This document shows, piece after piece, positions 1-8,619 of a DNA stretch of 64,000 nucleotides. The stretch is from Sphingopyxis sp. (GTDB taxonomy: Bacteria; Pseudomonadota; Alphaproteobacteria; Sphingomonadales; Sphingomonadaceae). The notes below the pieces were generated by a model that made no database searches, was not told the origin of the DNA, and saw only the letters and a program-made list of their open reading frames with translations. How positions within the stretch are numbered: the stretch's first letter is position 1; each line of letters begins with the position of its first letter. The position numbers and the translations under genes are program-made. The stretch is taken from positions 1-64,000 of the forward strand of contig NZ_JAIBES010000022.1 of NCBI RefSeq assembly GCF_019459305.1. The letters are read 5' to 3'.

Positions 1-67
1 CCGGCTCGAGCATCGCTTCTCTCCGCGTCATTGTCGCGGAAATCTTCGTACGGGTATCGACGTCCAT
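1..67 (-). CDS. Transposase N-terminus (partial)
   Basis: Only 22 codons are visible, starting MDVDTRTKISATMTRREAML on the minus strand and continuing past the window edge. The start is supported by GAGGAGGG five bases upstream of the ATG and by its position just inside the IS end. The RRE-like N-terminus resembles the start of integrase-core transposases, but too little is present to name the family. Its role would be mobilisation of the element ending at 141. Confidence 0.5.
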   Translation of the reverse strand, partial: MDVDTRTKISATMTRREAMLEP

Positions 68-91
68 CAGTCCCTCCTCAGCTAAATGGGG

Positions 92-135
92 GGACCAGTT
101 CTACATGTCGCTACCGGACCAGTTTTACATGTCGC
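92..135. repeat. Two tandem subterminal IS repeats
   Basis: GGACCAGTTCTACATGTCGC (92-111) and GGACCAGTTTTACATGTCGC (116-135) differ at one base and are spaced 24 bp apart. They lie between the IS tip and the transposase start, where transposase-binding sites are expected. Confidence 0.8.
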
Positions 136-141
136 CTGACA

Positions 142-735
142 CTCCGTTCTGGTGAAGTGCGCACAATCGATTTGATGAGCGCCAGATGACAGCCCTGGAA
201 GTTGATGATTGCGTAAGCAGGTTTTGCTAACAAAATTTTTTTTTGTGGTGATCCAGCGATCATCAAACTCTCACGAAACGAGATGAAGGCAGGCTCCTCC
301 AGTTTTACGTCCTCGACAGCCTCGCGCCAGAGGACAGCGCATATCCTTCACCGCATCACACCTCATTCGAGCGGCAAACAATCGAGTACCGATGGCGCGG
401 CCGCACGTAGATGTCGCCCTGCCTGCCCGAGCTTTGCCTGCCCCTGAATGTCGGGCCGTCCCGCGAGTGAGAGCGCGGCGTCGATGACCGCGTCCGAGTG
501 CCGCATGAGAACCACCAGCCCGGTACCACTTGGCCCGTTGCGTGCATCTATCCAGTTCTGAACGTCGGCATATTTGCTCCAGTTAACCGGAAATTGGGTT
601 GATAATTTTCGCTACGAGCAGTGTTCTAAAAAGTCCGCTCAAGATTGATTTCTGCTGAAATGACGCCGCGAGCCTTGCATAGGTTCATTTTTGTTCCTAT
701 GAATGATTACATAGAAATTCATTCAGGAGAATGGC
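142..735. other. 594-bp stretch without a convincing gene
   Basis: This stretch lies between the IS tip and the first antitoxin. It is more AT-rich than the rest of the window around 200-260, including a run of nine T. On the minus strand a frame without an ATG start stays open from about 650 down to a stop at 363-365, with residues such as NWSKYADVQNWIDARNGP. It could be the tail of a decayed gene cut by the IS insertion, but I do not recognise it. Nothing else stands out. Confidence 0.4.
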
Positions 736-1110
736 GTGGTAACGCAGCTTGCCTTGCAAGCGGATCAGGGCCGGGTTCTCTCGGAGGCCGTTGCGCGCGT
801 CGCGACGTGCTGGAAATTGACCAATGACCAATTGGGCGCTGTCGTGGGCATTTCTGCCGCCACCGCGTCGCGTCTGCGTTCTGGCAGCTACCAAATTCAA
901 CGAGCCGAAAAGGCGTTCGAACTCGGGCAATATCTGGTCCGGCTGTTTCGTAGCCTCGACGCCCTTATGGGAAGCGATGATGCCGCGTCGATTTCTTGGC
1001 TGAAATCCGAGAATATCGATCTGGGCGGCAGACCGATCGTTCTGATCCGCTCCATTCGCGGCTTGAGCGACGTCGCCGACTATGTCGATGACTACCGCGC
1101 CCGCGTCTAA
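736..1110 (+). CDS. Xre/MbcA/ParS-type antitoxin of a RES toxin
   Basis: This 124-residue protein is the antitoxin of a RES/Xre toxin-antitoxin pair. It has an N-terminal helical Xre-like region with an HTH-like stretch (LTNDQLGAVVGISAATASRL, about residues 32-51). The C-terminal half matches the MbcA/ParS/Xre toxin-binding domain (DUF2384), which typically carries a helix rich in R/L followed by a D-W-L pattern, here SISWLKSEN. The start is GTG, supported by AGGAGA six bases upstream; the nearby ATG at 731 would give only three codons. Its end overlaps the toxin gene by 29 bases, so the pair is co-translated. Autoregulation of the operon is expected from the family but no operator was defined. 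Confidence 0.82.
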   Translation: MVTQLALQADQGRVLSEAVARVATCWKLTNDQLGAVVGISAATASRLRSGSYQIQRAEKAFELGQYLVRLFRSLDALMGSDDAASISWLKSENIDLGGRPIVLIRSIRGLSDVADYVDDYRARV

Positions 1111-1822
1111 CCGAACGCCGAAGCCCGAGCATTTTCGCGCCTACCGCGGAAAGCTCTGGCGGATCGTCGAGGCGCAGCATCGCATTTCGACGAACCGCCT
1201 TGCCGCCGGTGCCGACGATCAGGCTTTGCTTGAACAGCTGGTCGAAGAGGTGAAGCCGAGCCTGCCTGCGGCGGCTCGCCATCTTCACTATTTGCTCGCG
1301 ATCCCGTTTCGCTACGGGCACATGAGCAGTTCGAGGTTCCGCCGGGCTGGCGAGAAGCCGGGCATTTTCTATGCGGCGGAGTCCATCGCCACGGCGATTG
1401 CCGAGATGGCCTATTGGCGGCTTCGCTTTTACTCGCGATCGCCCGGATTTCAGCCGCCGAATACGACTGTCGAGCATTCGGCGATCAGTGTGACCGTCGC
1501 GATCGATCGCCTGCTCGATCTCTGTGCGCCGCCTTATCTCGAAGCTGCGTCGCTTTGGATGGCGCCTGATGATTACTCGGCCTGCCAACTGTTCGCCGCC
1601 GAGGCGCGGGCGATCGATGCGCAGGCGATACGTTCTGCTTCGGTCCGCGACCTGCAGCACCGGGCAAATGTTGCGATACTCGAGGCATCGGCCTTCCGCG
1701 ACCGGGCGCCGCGAAATGCGCAAACCTGGCATTTCCGATATGAGCAGGGGCAGCTGACCGCATTTGGGGCATTTCCGTCAAAGGAGCGCTTCAGCTTTTG
1801 TCCTTCGGATTTGGGGCTCTGA
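1082..1822 (+). CDS. RES-domain toxin (NAD+-consuming family)
   Basis: This 246-residue protein has the RES domain layout: an early arginine segment (KLWRIVEAQHRIST), a central GIFYAAESIATAIAEMAYW block that corresponds to the family's Y-x-A-E...A-x-x-E core, and a later YSACQLFAAEARA segment. Known RES toxins such as MbcT and Res degrade NAD+ and arrest growth. The start lies inside the antitoxin gene, with ATG at 1082 or 1088. It is longer than minimal RES toxins (about 150-200 residues) because of a roughly 45-residue insertion before the core. It is unrelated in detail to the second RES protein at 18.0-18.7 kb. No mutation of the core is obvious. Confidence 0.82.
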   Translation: MSMTTAPASNRTPKPEHFRAYRGKLWRIVEAQHRISTNRLAAGADDQALLEQLVEEVKPSLPAAARHLHYLLAIPFRYGHMSSSRFRRAGEKPGIFYAAESIATAIAEMAYWRLRFYSRSPGFQPPNTTVEHSAISVTVAIDRLLDLCAPPYLEAASLWMAPDDYSACQLFAAEARAIDAQAIRSASVRDLQHRANVAILEASAFRDRAPRNAQTWHFRYEQGQLTAFGAFPSKERFSFCPSDLGL

Positions 1823-2033
1823 TCGCGCCGAATTTAGTTACTTCTAGACTCGGCCGAAAGTGGGCGTGTTTAGGCATCAGGTGCCTCTTCGTCCGGCGCG
1901 CCCAGCGCAAGCCTGCCGAGCGGACTGACGACCGACCGAACGGTCTTCGTTGCGACATTGAACCGGATTGTCTGAAAACGGCCATTGTCGCGTGAATGGG
2001 ACGCCACAGTGCAGCGCGGCGCCGTTTCTCTGC

Positions 2034-3110
2034 CTACGGCAGAATCGCCTGATAACGTGGGTCCAAATTAATTGCCTGTTGTTCGTCGGCGCTGGCGCGC
2101 TTGGCGTCGCCATATTTCCGAAGCAGCACACTGCGGTTGTAATAGGCGCGCGCCGACTTTGGCGACAGTTGTACCGCACGGTCAAGGTCGGCGAGCGCGG
2201 CCTCGCTGTCGCCTTGGCTATCATGCGCGAGGCCGCGGTTGAGATAGGCGACCGAAAGATTCGGCGCGACGGCGATCGCCTCGCCGAACGCCGCGATCGC
2301 CTTGTCGAGATTGCCGTCCCAGGCCTGTTTGAGGCCATCGGAAAGATAGGCATCTGCCTGGTGTCGTACCGATTTGGGAGCCTTGTCGGCGAGCTTCTGG
2401 CAACGCGCCAAGGCTTGGCGCGGGTCGTTCACCGTGCAGGCGTTCCAGTCGCCGCGGCCGATCGGCCGACTTTTCGAAATGCGCGTGCCGGTGACAACGA
2501 CGTCTCGATCGTTGCGCGAATATTCGTCAGCCGACACGACCGAATAATTGGCGGCCGGAGCATCCTGCACCTCGGCCGCCGATCTTGCCCGTCCTTGGAC
2601 AGACCTGGCTGCGGGCCCTTCGGCACGCATCGCCGGCGGCGGGGGCGGTGCGATAGGTTTGGCCTGCGCGATCTCGATGCGCTTGCTCGTCGGGGCCACC
2701 TCGCCCAGACGGGAGGCAGGCGGGGCGACCTTGGCTGAGACGGCTGCGGTGACGGGCGGCGCCGCCGCCGGACCTGCGGCCGGTGCCGCGGTGATGTCGC
2801 GCTTGGCGGCAGGCGCCTCGACTTTCGTTTCCGGCACAACCTGCTCGTCGGCTGCCGGCGTGACGGGAAGCGGATCCGTAAAGGCGAAGGGCAGGCCGAT
2901 CGCGGCGACCAGCGCTGCGGCGGTCAGCAGCCCGGCCTGTGGCCGCTGAAGCTTTTTCCACCAGGATGCCGCCATACGCTGCGGCCTGAGCGTCGGAACG
3001 GGAGCGCCGTCGAAGCGCGCGAGCGCCCCGGCGATCGCGGCCTCGCGCGGTTTCGGCGCAGCTGGCGGCGGATCGGGCAACATCGCCCGGATGTCGTCGT
3101 CGCCGGTCAT
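2034..3110 (-). CDS. Membrane-anchored TPR protein of an ECF sigma cassette
   Basis: This 358-residue protein starts with about 55 cytoplasmic residues, then one membrane segment (about 59-78). A long Ala/Pro-rich linker follows, and then three TPR units (about 252-356, for example YLNRGLAHDSQGDSEAALADL). Residues 203-212 read DVVVTGTR, the motif that opens many TonB-dependent receptors, which is odd in a TPR protein. The gene is the third of a minus-strand cassette after the ECF sigma factor and the vWA lipoprotein. By position and topology it could act as an anti-sigma or sensor subunit, but it has no recognisable zinc anti-sigma motif. The role is inferred. Confidence 0.72.
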   Translation of the reverse strand: MTGDDDIRAMLPDPPPAAPKPREAAIAGALARFDGAPVPTLRPQRMAASWWKKLQRPQAGLLTAAALVAAIGLPFAFTDPLPVTPAADEQVVPETKVEAPAAKRDITAAPAAGPAAAPPVTAAVSAKVAPPASRLGEVAPTSKRIEIAQAKPIAPPPPPAMRAEGPAARSVQGRARSAAEVQDAPAANYSVVSADEYSRNDRDVVVTGTRISKSRPIGRGDWNACTVNDPRQALARCQKLADKAPKSVRHQADAYLSDGLKQAWDGNLDKAIAAFGEAIAVAPNLSVAYLNRGLAHDSQGDSEAALADLDRAVQLSPKSARAYYNRSVLLRKYGDAKRASADEQQAINLDPRYQAILP

Positions 3111-3258
3111 CGACGTTTTCCGTCGGTCGGCAGGCCTTCGCAGCCGTCTGGACTATGAGGAAAGGGCATCGGCATTATCTTGCTTATACGCACAATTGCC
3201 TGGTGGTCGATACGGCGACGCTTGCGCCGAAGCGCCGCCGTATCGTAGTCTATCCGCG

Positions 3259-5037
3259 CTATTGGTCGAGCCGCGCCATCGCGCCGGCTGTTTTCGCCGC
3301 GCGGACGAGATTAACCAGCTCCATGCGGTACCCGAACTCGTCACGCCCGCGCGCGTTGCCGACGATGCGGAGGACATCGTCCAGGGTCATCGGGCCATTG
3401 TATTTGCCGCCGCGGAGCAGTTCGGCGAAGGATGCGACCCCCACGGCGAAGCGCGCATCCTGCGGCGCATCTTCAAAGCGCGCGAACTCCACGCCGCGGT
3501 TGATCGGTGTCGAGATCAGCTGGCTCGTCCCCGATTTCGGCAGTTTGTAGCGGATCTTGACGAAGCCATATTCGCCCGCGCGGCCCGCATCGGCGATCTG
3601 CGCGGTCGGCTTGGCATAGCGCAGACCGCCGATCGCGCGGGCCCCGCCGACGGGTACGATCTCGTAAATCGCGGTCACCGTCTGGCCCGAACCGACATCG
3701 CCGGCGTCGACCTTGTCATTGTCGAAGTCCTCGCGCTTCAGTATCCGCGTCTCATATCCGACGAGCCGATATTCGGCGACGGTCGCCGGGTTGAACTCGA
3801 CCTGGATCTTCACATCCTTAGCTATCGGAAAAAGCGTCGAGGTCGCTTCGTCGACGAGCGTTTTTCGCGCCTCGGCGAGCGTGTCGATATAGGCGGCCGC
3901 GCCATTGCCGTTCTGGGCCAGTGTCTGCATCAACGCGTCGTTGTAGTTGCCCATGCCGAAGCCGAGCACCGACAGGAAAATGCCCTTGCTGCGCTCGCGC
4001 TCGATATAACCCTTCAGCTCGTTCTGGTCGGTGATGCCGACGTTGAAATCGCCGTCAGTCGCCAGAATGACGCGGTTGACGCCGCGCGGATCAAGATTGC
4101 GTTCGGCGAGCGCATAGGCCTGGCGAATGCCTTCGGCCCCCGCGGTGCTGCCACCAGCGCCAAGTTGGTCGAGCACCGCCAGGATCTTGCCCTTCTGACT
4201 CGCCGGGGTCGGCTCGAGCGCGGTGCCCGCGCTGCCGGCATAGGTGACGATCGAGACCCGGTCGTTGCCATCGAGCTGTTCGAGCAGCATCGTGAGCGAC
4301 TGTTTGACCAACGGCAGCTTGGCGGGATCGTTCATCGAACCCGAGGTATCGACAAGAAAGACGAGGTTCGCGCGCGGCCGCGTTTCGCGCCCGATCGCAA
4401 AGCCTTTGATGCCGACGCGCACCAACTTGCGTCCCTCGGTCCACGGACTGGGGAACACCGCGACATTGGTGCTGAACGGCCGCTCGGCGCTTTGCGGCGC
4501 GGCATAATCATAAGGGAAATAGTTGACCAGTTCCTCGGTGCGCACCGCCGCAGGCTGGGGCAGCGTGTTGCGGCTGAGCGACGCGCGAACGAATGAATAG
4601 GAGGCGGTGTCGACGTCGATCGAAAAGGTCGACACGGGTTCGTCGAGGGCCACCTTGAACGCATTCTGCTCGGTCGCCGTGAATTTGTCGCGGCCCACGT
4701 CCTGATAAAAGGGTGTCGTCACATCAGCACGCGGCGCGACCGCGCGCACGTAGCTTCCCGTCGCGACCACTTTGCCAGCGGTTGGCGGCGGCGGTGCAGG
4801 TGAGATTCTTTCGGATGAGATTGCGGTGACCGCAGCCGGGGTATCCTGAAGATATTCCTGACGCACCCGCCCGGTAACGACCATATCGCGCGCCTCGTCG
4901 GTCTCGGCTCGCTGGGTGTTGACGACGATATTCGGGGACGGTGCCGCGGGGGACGACGCGACGTCTTGCGATTGGGAGCAGGCAGTGACGAGCGAGATTG
5001 ACAGCCCTGCGGTGAGCATCAGATGGAAACGGGACAT
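3259..5037 (-). CDS. vWA-domain lipoprotein (YfbK-like)
   Basis: I place the start at MSRFHLM (592 residues) rather than the longer ORF start, because it gives a lipoprotein signal (LSISLVTAC, lipid-modified Cys20) and has GGGAGA upstream. Residues 51-79 read DMVVTGRVRQEYLQDTPAAV and onward, closely imitating the start of a TonB-receptor plug. A YfbK-type N-terminal domain follows (ALDEPVSTFSIDVDTASYSF), then a von Willebrand A domain with MIDAS motif DTSGS (NLVFLVDTSGSM) and the C-terminal domain usual in this family. It would bind a protein ligand through a metal ion at the envelope. It sits between the sigma factor and the TPR protein, and the three form a putative operon. The ligand is unknown. 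Confidence 0.8.
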   Translation of the reverse strand: MSRFHLMLTAGLSISLVTACSQSQDVASSPAAPSPNIVVNTQRAETDEARDMVVTGRVRQEYLQDTPAAVTAISSERISPAPPPPTAGKVVATGSYVRAVAPRADVTTPFYQDVGRDKFTATEQNAFKVALDEPVSTFSIDVDTASYSFVRASLSRNTLPQPAAVRTEELVNYFPYDYAAPQSAERPFSTNVAVFPSPWTEGRKLVRVGIKGFAIGRETRPRANLVFLVDTSGSMNDPAKLPLVKQSLTMLLEQLDGNDRVSIVTYAGSAGTALEPTPASQKGKILAVLDQLGAGGSTAGAEGIRQAYALAERNLDPRGVNRVILATDGDFNVGITDQNELKGYIERERSKGIFLSVLGFGMGNYNDALMQTLAQNGNGAAAYIDTLAEARKTLVDEATSTLFPIAKDVKIQVEFNPATVAEYRLVGYETRILKREDFDNDKVDAGDVGSGQTVTAIYEIVPVGGARAIGGLRYAKPTAQIADAGRAGEYGFVKIRYKLPKSGTSQLISTPINRGVEFARFEDAPQDARFAVGVASFAELLRGGKYNGPMTLDDVLRIVGNARGRDEFGYRMELVNLVRAAKTAGAMARLDQ

Positions 5038-5146
5038 AGAAGGTCTCCCAGGCAACAGCGGTGCAAAATTGCCCGCATATTCCTGAGATGCGCGGGCGCC
5101 GGAAATCCTTGGCGGCCTTGCGAAAAAATTCGGAGAGATTTGAAGT

Positions 5147-5683
5147 TTAGTCTTCCGTGCCTTCTTTGGGCGCAATCTGGCGCCGAATCTCATGCATCCG
5201 CCACGACACCGTCGCTTCGGCGATTCCCAGGACCTGTGCGGCTTCGCCATGCGTCAACTGTTGGCCCGCGACGAGGATCGCCGTGTCACGAAGCTCGGGC
5301 TTCAGCCGCGAAATCGCGCTTTCGATCCAGATCGCGTCATAGAGATCGCGCCCGTCCGGCCCATTCGTCAGCCCCGCCATGACGCTCAGCTTGTCGGCGA
5401 AGCGCGAGAAAGCCGAACGACGCCGGCGAAAATCACGGCAGGCGTTGAAGACGATGCTGCATAGCCATGTCGTAAACTTGGCGTCACCGCGAAAGTCGCC
5501 AAGCCTTTCAGCGAGGATGCAACAGACGTCCTGCGCGATATCGTCGGCGTCGGCGCGCGACCCCGTCAACTGCCAGGCGAGGCCGTGGATGCGGTCATAA
5601 TGGCGCTGAAGCAGTGCGGCGAAGGCATCGCGGTCGCCGGCAATCGCCGCCTTTACGATATTTGGATCGTTGCCGACCGCCAT
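5147..5683 (-). CDS. ECF-type RNA polymerase sigma factor
   Basis: This 178-residue sigma-70 family protein has region 2 ([20 protein letters not shown], then [20 protein letters not shown]) and region 4 ([20 protein letters not shown]). That is the size and domain set of extracytoplasmic-function sigma factors. It leads a minus-strand cassette whose next genes encode a vWA lipoprotein and a membrane-anchored TPR protein, so it probably transcribes this cassette and an unknown regulon. No separate zinc-binding anti-sigma gene is present. The vWA start lies 109 bases downstream of its stop. Confidence 0.9.
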   Translation of the reverse strand: MAVGNDPNIVKAAIAGDRDAFAALLQRHYDRIHGLAWQLTGSRADADDIAQDVCCILAERLGDFRGDAKFTTWLCSIVFNACRDFRRRRSAFSRFADKLSVMAGLTNGPDGRDLYDAIWIESAISRLKPELRDTAILVAGQQLTHGEAAQVLGIAEATVSWRMHEIRRQIAPKEGTED

Positions 5684-5862
5684 ATGTCAGCGGCGTATGC
5701 GCTGCGGGCAATCGGGACTGTCAGCGAACGGGAAGCAACTCCCGGACCAAATATTTCCCCCGTATCGAGCCATTGCGATGGTTGTGCCTCAACGGCCGTG
5801 CGAAGGCTATAACATAGTTGGTCCGGTTTTTGGTTCGAGACCGACCACCGCTCCGAGCGGCC

Positions 5863-7968
5863 CTAGTTTTTCTCCACCAGTTCGCGCAGCAGGAAGGCGT
5901 GGAGCATTGCGGCGCGGACCGCGTCTTCGGCATGATCAGCCCCGACTGAATGGCCGCCCTCGATATATTCGTGGTAATAAACGCCGTTGCCGAGTTCTTT
6001 GAGCCGCGCGGCATATTTGCGCGCGTGGCCGGGGTGGACGCGGTCGTCCTTGGTCGACAGATAGAGAAAGATCGGCGGGTATTTCACGCCTTTGCGCAGC
6101 GCCTGATAGGGCGAATATTTCGACAGGAACGCCCAATCCTCTGGGACATCGGGATCGCCATATTCGGCCACCCATGACGCGCCGGCGAGCATCTTGTCGT
6201 ACCGCCACATATCCTTGATCGGCGAACCCGAGATGACCGCGCCATAGAGGTCGGGGCGCTGCGTCATCGCCGCGCCGACGAGCACGCCGCCGTTCGAGCG
6301 GCCCGAGATGGCGATCTTCCCCTTGGCGCTGACCCCGGTCGCCACCAGATCCTCGGCCACCGCGTGGAGATCGTCGAAGCTGTTCTGGCGCTTTTCGCGC
6401 AGCGCCGCCTGATGCCAGGCCGGGCCATATTCGCCGCCGCCGCGGATATTGGCGAGGACATAGGCGTTGCCGCCCTCGACCCAGTAGAGCCCGAGCGGCC
6501 CGGCGCGGTAAGGCTGCCCGGTGAGATAGCCGGGCGTCTGCGCGGCGCGAAAGCCGCCATAGGCGTGGACGAGCGCGGGAACGGGACCGGCGGCGCCCTT
6601 CTTGCGGGCGAGGAAATAGGGAATTCTTGTGCCGTCCTTCGAGATCGCAAAGCGTTTCTCGACCGTCATCGCCTTGGCGTCGAAGGTCGCCGGCAGGCTC
6701 TGCACCGCTTTCGGCGTCTTGTCTTCAGACACCGCGTAAAGGGTCGGCGGCGTCAGCATCGTCTCGGCGGTGGCGAGCACGATGTCGCGCTTGCCGATCG
6801 TCCCGGCGATGCCGACGGTGGCGTTGGCAGCCAGTGGCACCTCCTTCTGGCTCCATTTGCTGGTGGCCGGGTCGCGGCGCAGCGCGAACAGCTTGCCCTC
6901 GACATCCTCGAGTGCCTTCACCCACAGGATGTTGTCGGTGGCCGAGACGTTCTCGATCGCCTGCGCCTTGGTCGGGGTCATCGCGGTGATGATGGGCACC
7001 TGGCGGTCGGCCGACATGTCGGCGAGCGACAGCGAGACGAGCGAGCCTGCGGGGATGTTTGCCCAATCCTGGTTCAGAAAGATCACCAGCTGGCCGTCGA
7101 TGACGTCGCGGACGCTGGCGGTGTCGGGGACAATCGTCGAAATATAGCGCGAGGCATCGGCGTTCGGCAGCTTGATGTCGGCGGTGTAAAAGGTCTTGCC
7201 GCGGCTGATCATCGGCCAGCGCTTGTCGCCGTCGGTGAAGGCAAAGACGTTCATGCCGACGTCTTCGGCTTCCCCCTCCGCCACCGTTTCGGCCGACGCC
7301 AGCGGGGTGCCGCGTTTCCAGCGCTTGACGATGCGCGGATAGCCCGACGTCGTCATGCTGCCCGCGCCATAGTCGGTCGCGACGAGAAGGGTGTCGGCGT
7401 CCTCCCACGTCACGCTGCTCTTGGCCTGGGGAAGGATGAAACCGTCCGTGACGAAGCTTTTCGTCGGGCGATCCCATTCGCGCACGATGTCCGAATCGGT
7501 GCCGCCGGGGCTGAGCGAGATGAGGCAGCGGGTGTAGGCGGGGGCGAGGCAGTCGGCGCCGTGCCACACCCAGCTTTGCGCCTCCGCCTTGCCCAGCGCA
7601 TCGACGTCGATCAGCGTCGTCCACACGGGCTTGCCGGCCAGATAGGCGTCGAGCGGGCTTTGCCGCCACAGTCCGCGCGGATTGGCGGCATCTCTCCAGA
7701 AATTGGTGATGCTGTTATCCATTACATCGCCAGGCATGGCGATCTGGCGATCGTCGTCGAGGATGGCGCGGGCGCGCTTGCGATCGGCCTCGAAACCGGG
7801 TCGGCCGACGATCAGCGCGTCGGTGGCGGTATTTTCCCGTTTGACCCAGTCGAGTGCTTTTTCGCCCTCAATGTCCTCGAGCCAGAGATAGGGATCGGCT
7901 TCCTGCGCGGCGGCGACCGCGGTGAACGAACAGCTGAGGGCAAGCGCGGCAAGGCTGGCGCGGATCAT
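5863..7968 (-). CDS. Secreted prolyl oligopeptidase family (S9A) serine peptidase
   Basis: The chosen start (MIRASLAALALSC) gives 701 residues with a clean signal peptide cut near AAAQ, and GGGAGA lies upstream. The track ORF adds 40 unlikely residues. The mature protein opens with DPYLWLEDIEGEKALDW, typical of S9A enzymes, followed by a beta-propeller and a C-terminal alpha/beta hydrolase domain. Catalytic residues are visible as Ser in GRSNGGVL, Asp in TKDDRVHPGH and His in EGGHSVGAD. It should cleave short proline-containing peptides in the periplasm. It is monocistronic between the sigma cassette and a palindromic repeat. Confidence 0.9.
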   Translation of the reverse strand: MIRASLAALALSCSFTAVAAAQEADPYLWLEDIEGEKALDWVKRENTATDALIVGRPGFEADRKRARAILDDDRQIAMPGDVMDNSITNFWRDAANPRGLWRQSPLDAYLAGKPVWTTLIDVDALGKAEAQSWVWHGADCLAPAYTRCLISLSPGGTDSDIVREWDRPTKSFVTDGFILPQAKSSVTWEDADTLLVATDYGAGSMTTSGYPRIVKRWKRGTPLASAETVAEGEAEDVGMNVFAFTDGDKRWPMISRGKTFYTADIKLPNADASRYISTIVPDTASVRDVIDGQLVIFLNQDWANIPAGSLVSLSLADMSADRQVPIITAMTPTKAQAIENVSATDNILWVKALEDVEGKLFALRRDPATSKWSQKEVPLAANATVGIAGTIGKRDIVLATAETMLTPPTLYAVSEDKTPKAVQSLPATFDAKAMTVEKRFAISKDGTRIPYFLARKKGAAGPVPALVHAYGGFRAAQTPGYLTGQPYRAGPLGLYWVEGGNAYVLANIRGGGEYGPAWHQAALREKRQNSFDDLHAVAEDLVATGVSAKGKIAISGRSNGGVLVGAAMTQRPDLYGAVISGSPIKDMWRYDKMLAGASWVAEYGDPDVPEDWAFLSKYSPYQALRKGVKYPPIFLYLSTKDDRVHPGHARKYAARLKELGNGVYYHEYIEGGHSVGADHAEDAVRAAMLHAFLLRELVEKN

Positions 7969-8046
7969 CAATATGTCTCCCATGGGGTGTGGTGACGCTG
8001 TGCTAGCATCACCAGACACCGGAGGGGAAGGCTCTACCCCGCGCTT

Positions 8047-8149
8047 CGTCATTGTGAGCGGAGCGGGCAGAAGGCGGCCGCAGGCCAACCAATCAGTGCG
8101 ACTTACGCAGGCGCTGAATTGCCGCGTCGCTTCGCTCCTCGCAATGACG
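8047..8149. repeat. Palindromic intergenic repeat, family A (copy 1)
   Basis: It starts CGTCATTGTGAGCGGAGCG and ends CGCTCCTCGCAATGACG, so the ends are inverted copies. The centre carries GGCGGCCGCAGGCCAACCAA, also present in copy 2. Other copies lie at 32275, 49498 and 61713, all between genes. This is a REP/BIME-like element. Confidence 0.85.
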
Positions 8150-8157
8150 AGGAAGGT

Positions 8158-8604
8158 CTATTGATCGATGATGATCGTACCCGGGTGATGCTTGTCGAGG
8201 TGGCGCTTGATGATCTTCAGATTGCGCGAGTTCGAGCGGAAGAAGAGATCGAACGCATCGCCCACGAGCGGGATCGCGCCCAGTGTGGTATCGATGCCCA
8301 GATTGCCCGCCATCCGCCAGAGCTTCCACTTCGGCATGCCCAGGTTGCGCGCTTCCCAGATCAAATAAGCGCCCATCAGGCCGGCGATGACGTCGCCGAC
8401 CACCGGCACCAGCCCGACAATCGCGTCGAGCCCGACCGGGCGGTTGATGCCGGGAATGACGAAGCTGCGTTCGAGCAGAATTTCCAGCGTCTCGACTCGC
8501 TTGCGCAGCGCCGCGGGGTCGGTGCGGTTCTCGACCAGGGCGTCGAAAATGGCGTCTGGATTGCGCGGCGAGGGGGCCATGGCGGTGCTTTCATAAAGCG
8601 CCAC
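8158..8604 (-). CDS. DUF4112 domain protein
   Basis: This 148-residue protein has the DUF4112 pattern: a helical start, then IPGINRPVGLDAIVGLVPVV, GDVIAGLMGAYLIWEARNLG, and a second loop GNLGIDTTLGAIPLVGDAFD. Two hydrophobic hairpins suggest membrane association. The function of the family is unknown. An alternative start eight codons in (MAPSPRNP) is possible. It lies 15 bases downstream of the peptide-binding lipoprotein's stop codon on the same strand, so the two may share a transcript. Confidence 0.8.
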   Translation of the reverse strand: MALYESTAMAPSPRNPDAIFDALVENRTDPAALRKRVETLEILLERSFVIPGINRPVGLDAIVGLVPVVGDVIAGLMGAYLIWEARNLGMPKWKLWRMAGNLGIDTTLGAIPLVGDAFDLFFRSNSRNLKIIKRHLDKHHPGTIIIDQ

Positions 8605-8619
8605 GACGGCGCCAAGGTT

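Larger units (their letters stand above)
1..141 (-). mobile_element. End of an insertion sequence (IS21/IS481-like), truncated by the window edge
   Basis: Read on the minus strand, the element begins TGTCAGGCGACATG at 141. Two near-identical 20-bp subterminal repeats follow, then a ribosome binding site and a short transposase start that runs off the window. Multiple subterminal transposase-binding repeats and a TGT end are usual for IS elements with integrase-type (rve) transposases such as IS21 or IS481. The family cannot be fixed because the body of the element and its other end are outside the window. Confidence 0.6.

Noticed and set aside
356-547. 63-residue minus-strand ORF near the IS
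   Set aside because: Arg/Ser-rich frame with no ribosome binding site; the neighbouring frame looks more protein-like but lacks a start.
3091-4596. 501-residue plus-strand ORF
   Set aside because: Antisense shadow of the vWA gene.
6364-7995. 543-residue plus-strand ORF
   Set aside because: Antisense shadow of the prolyl oligopeptidase gene, which has full catalytic motifs.
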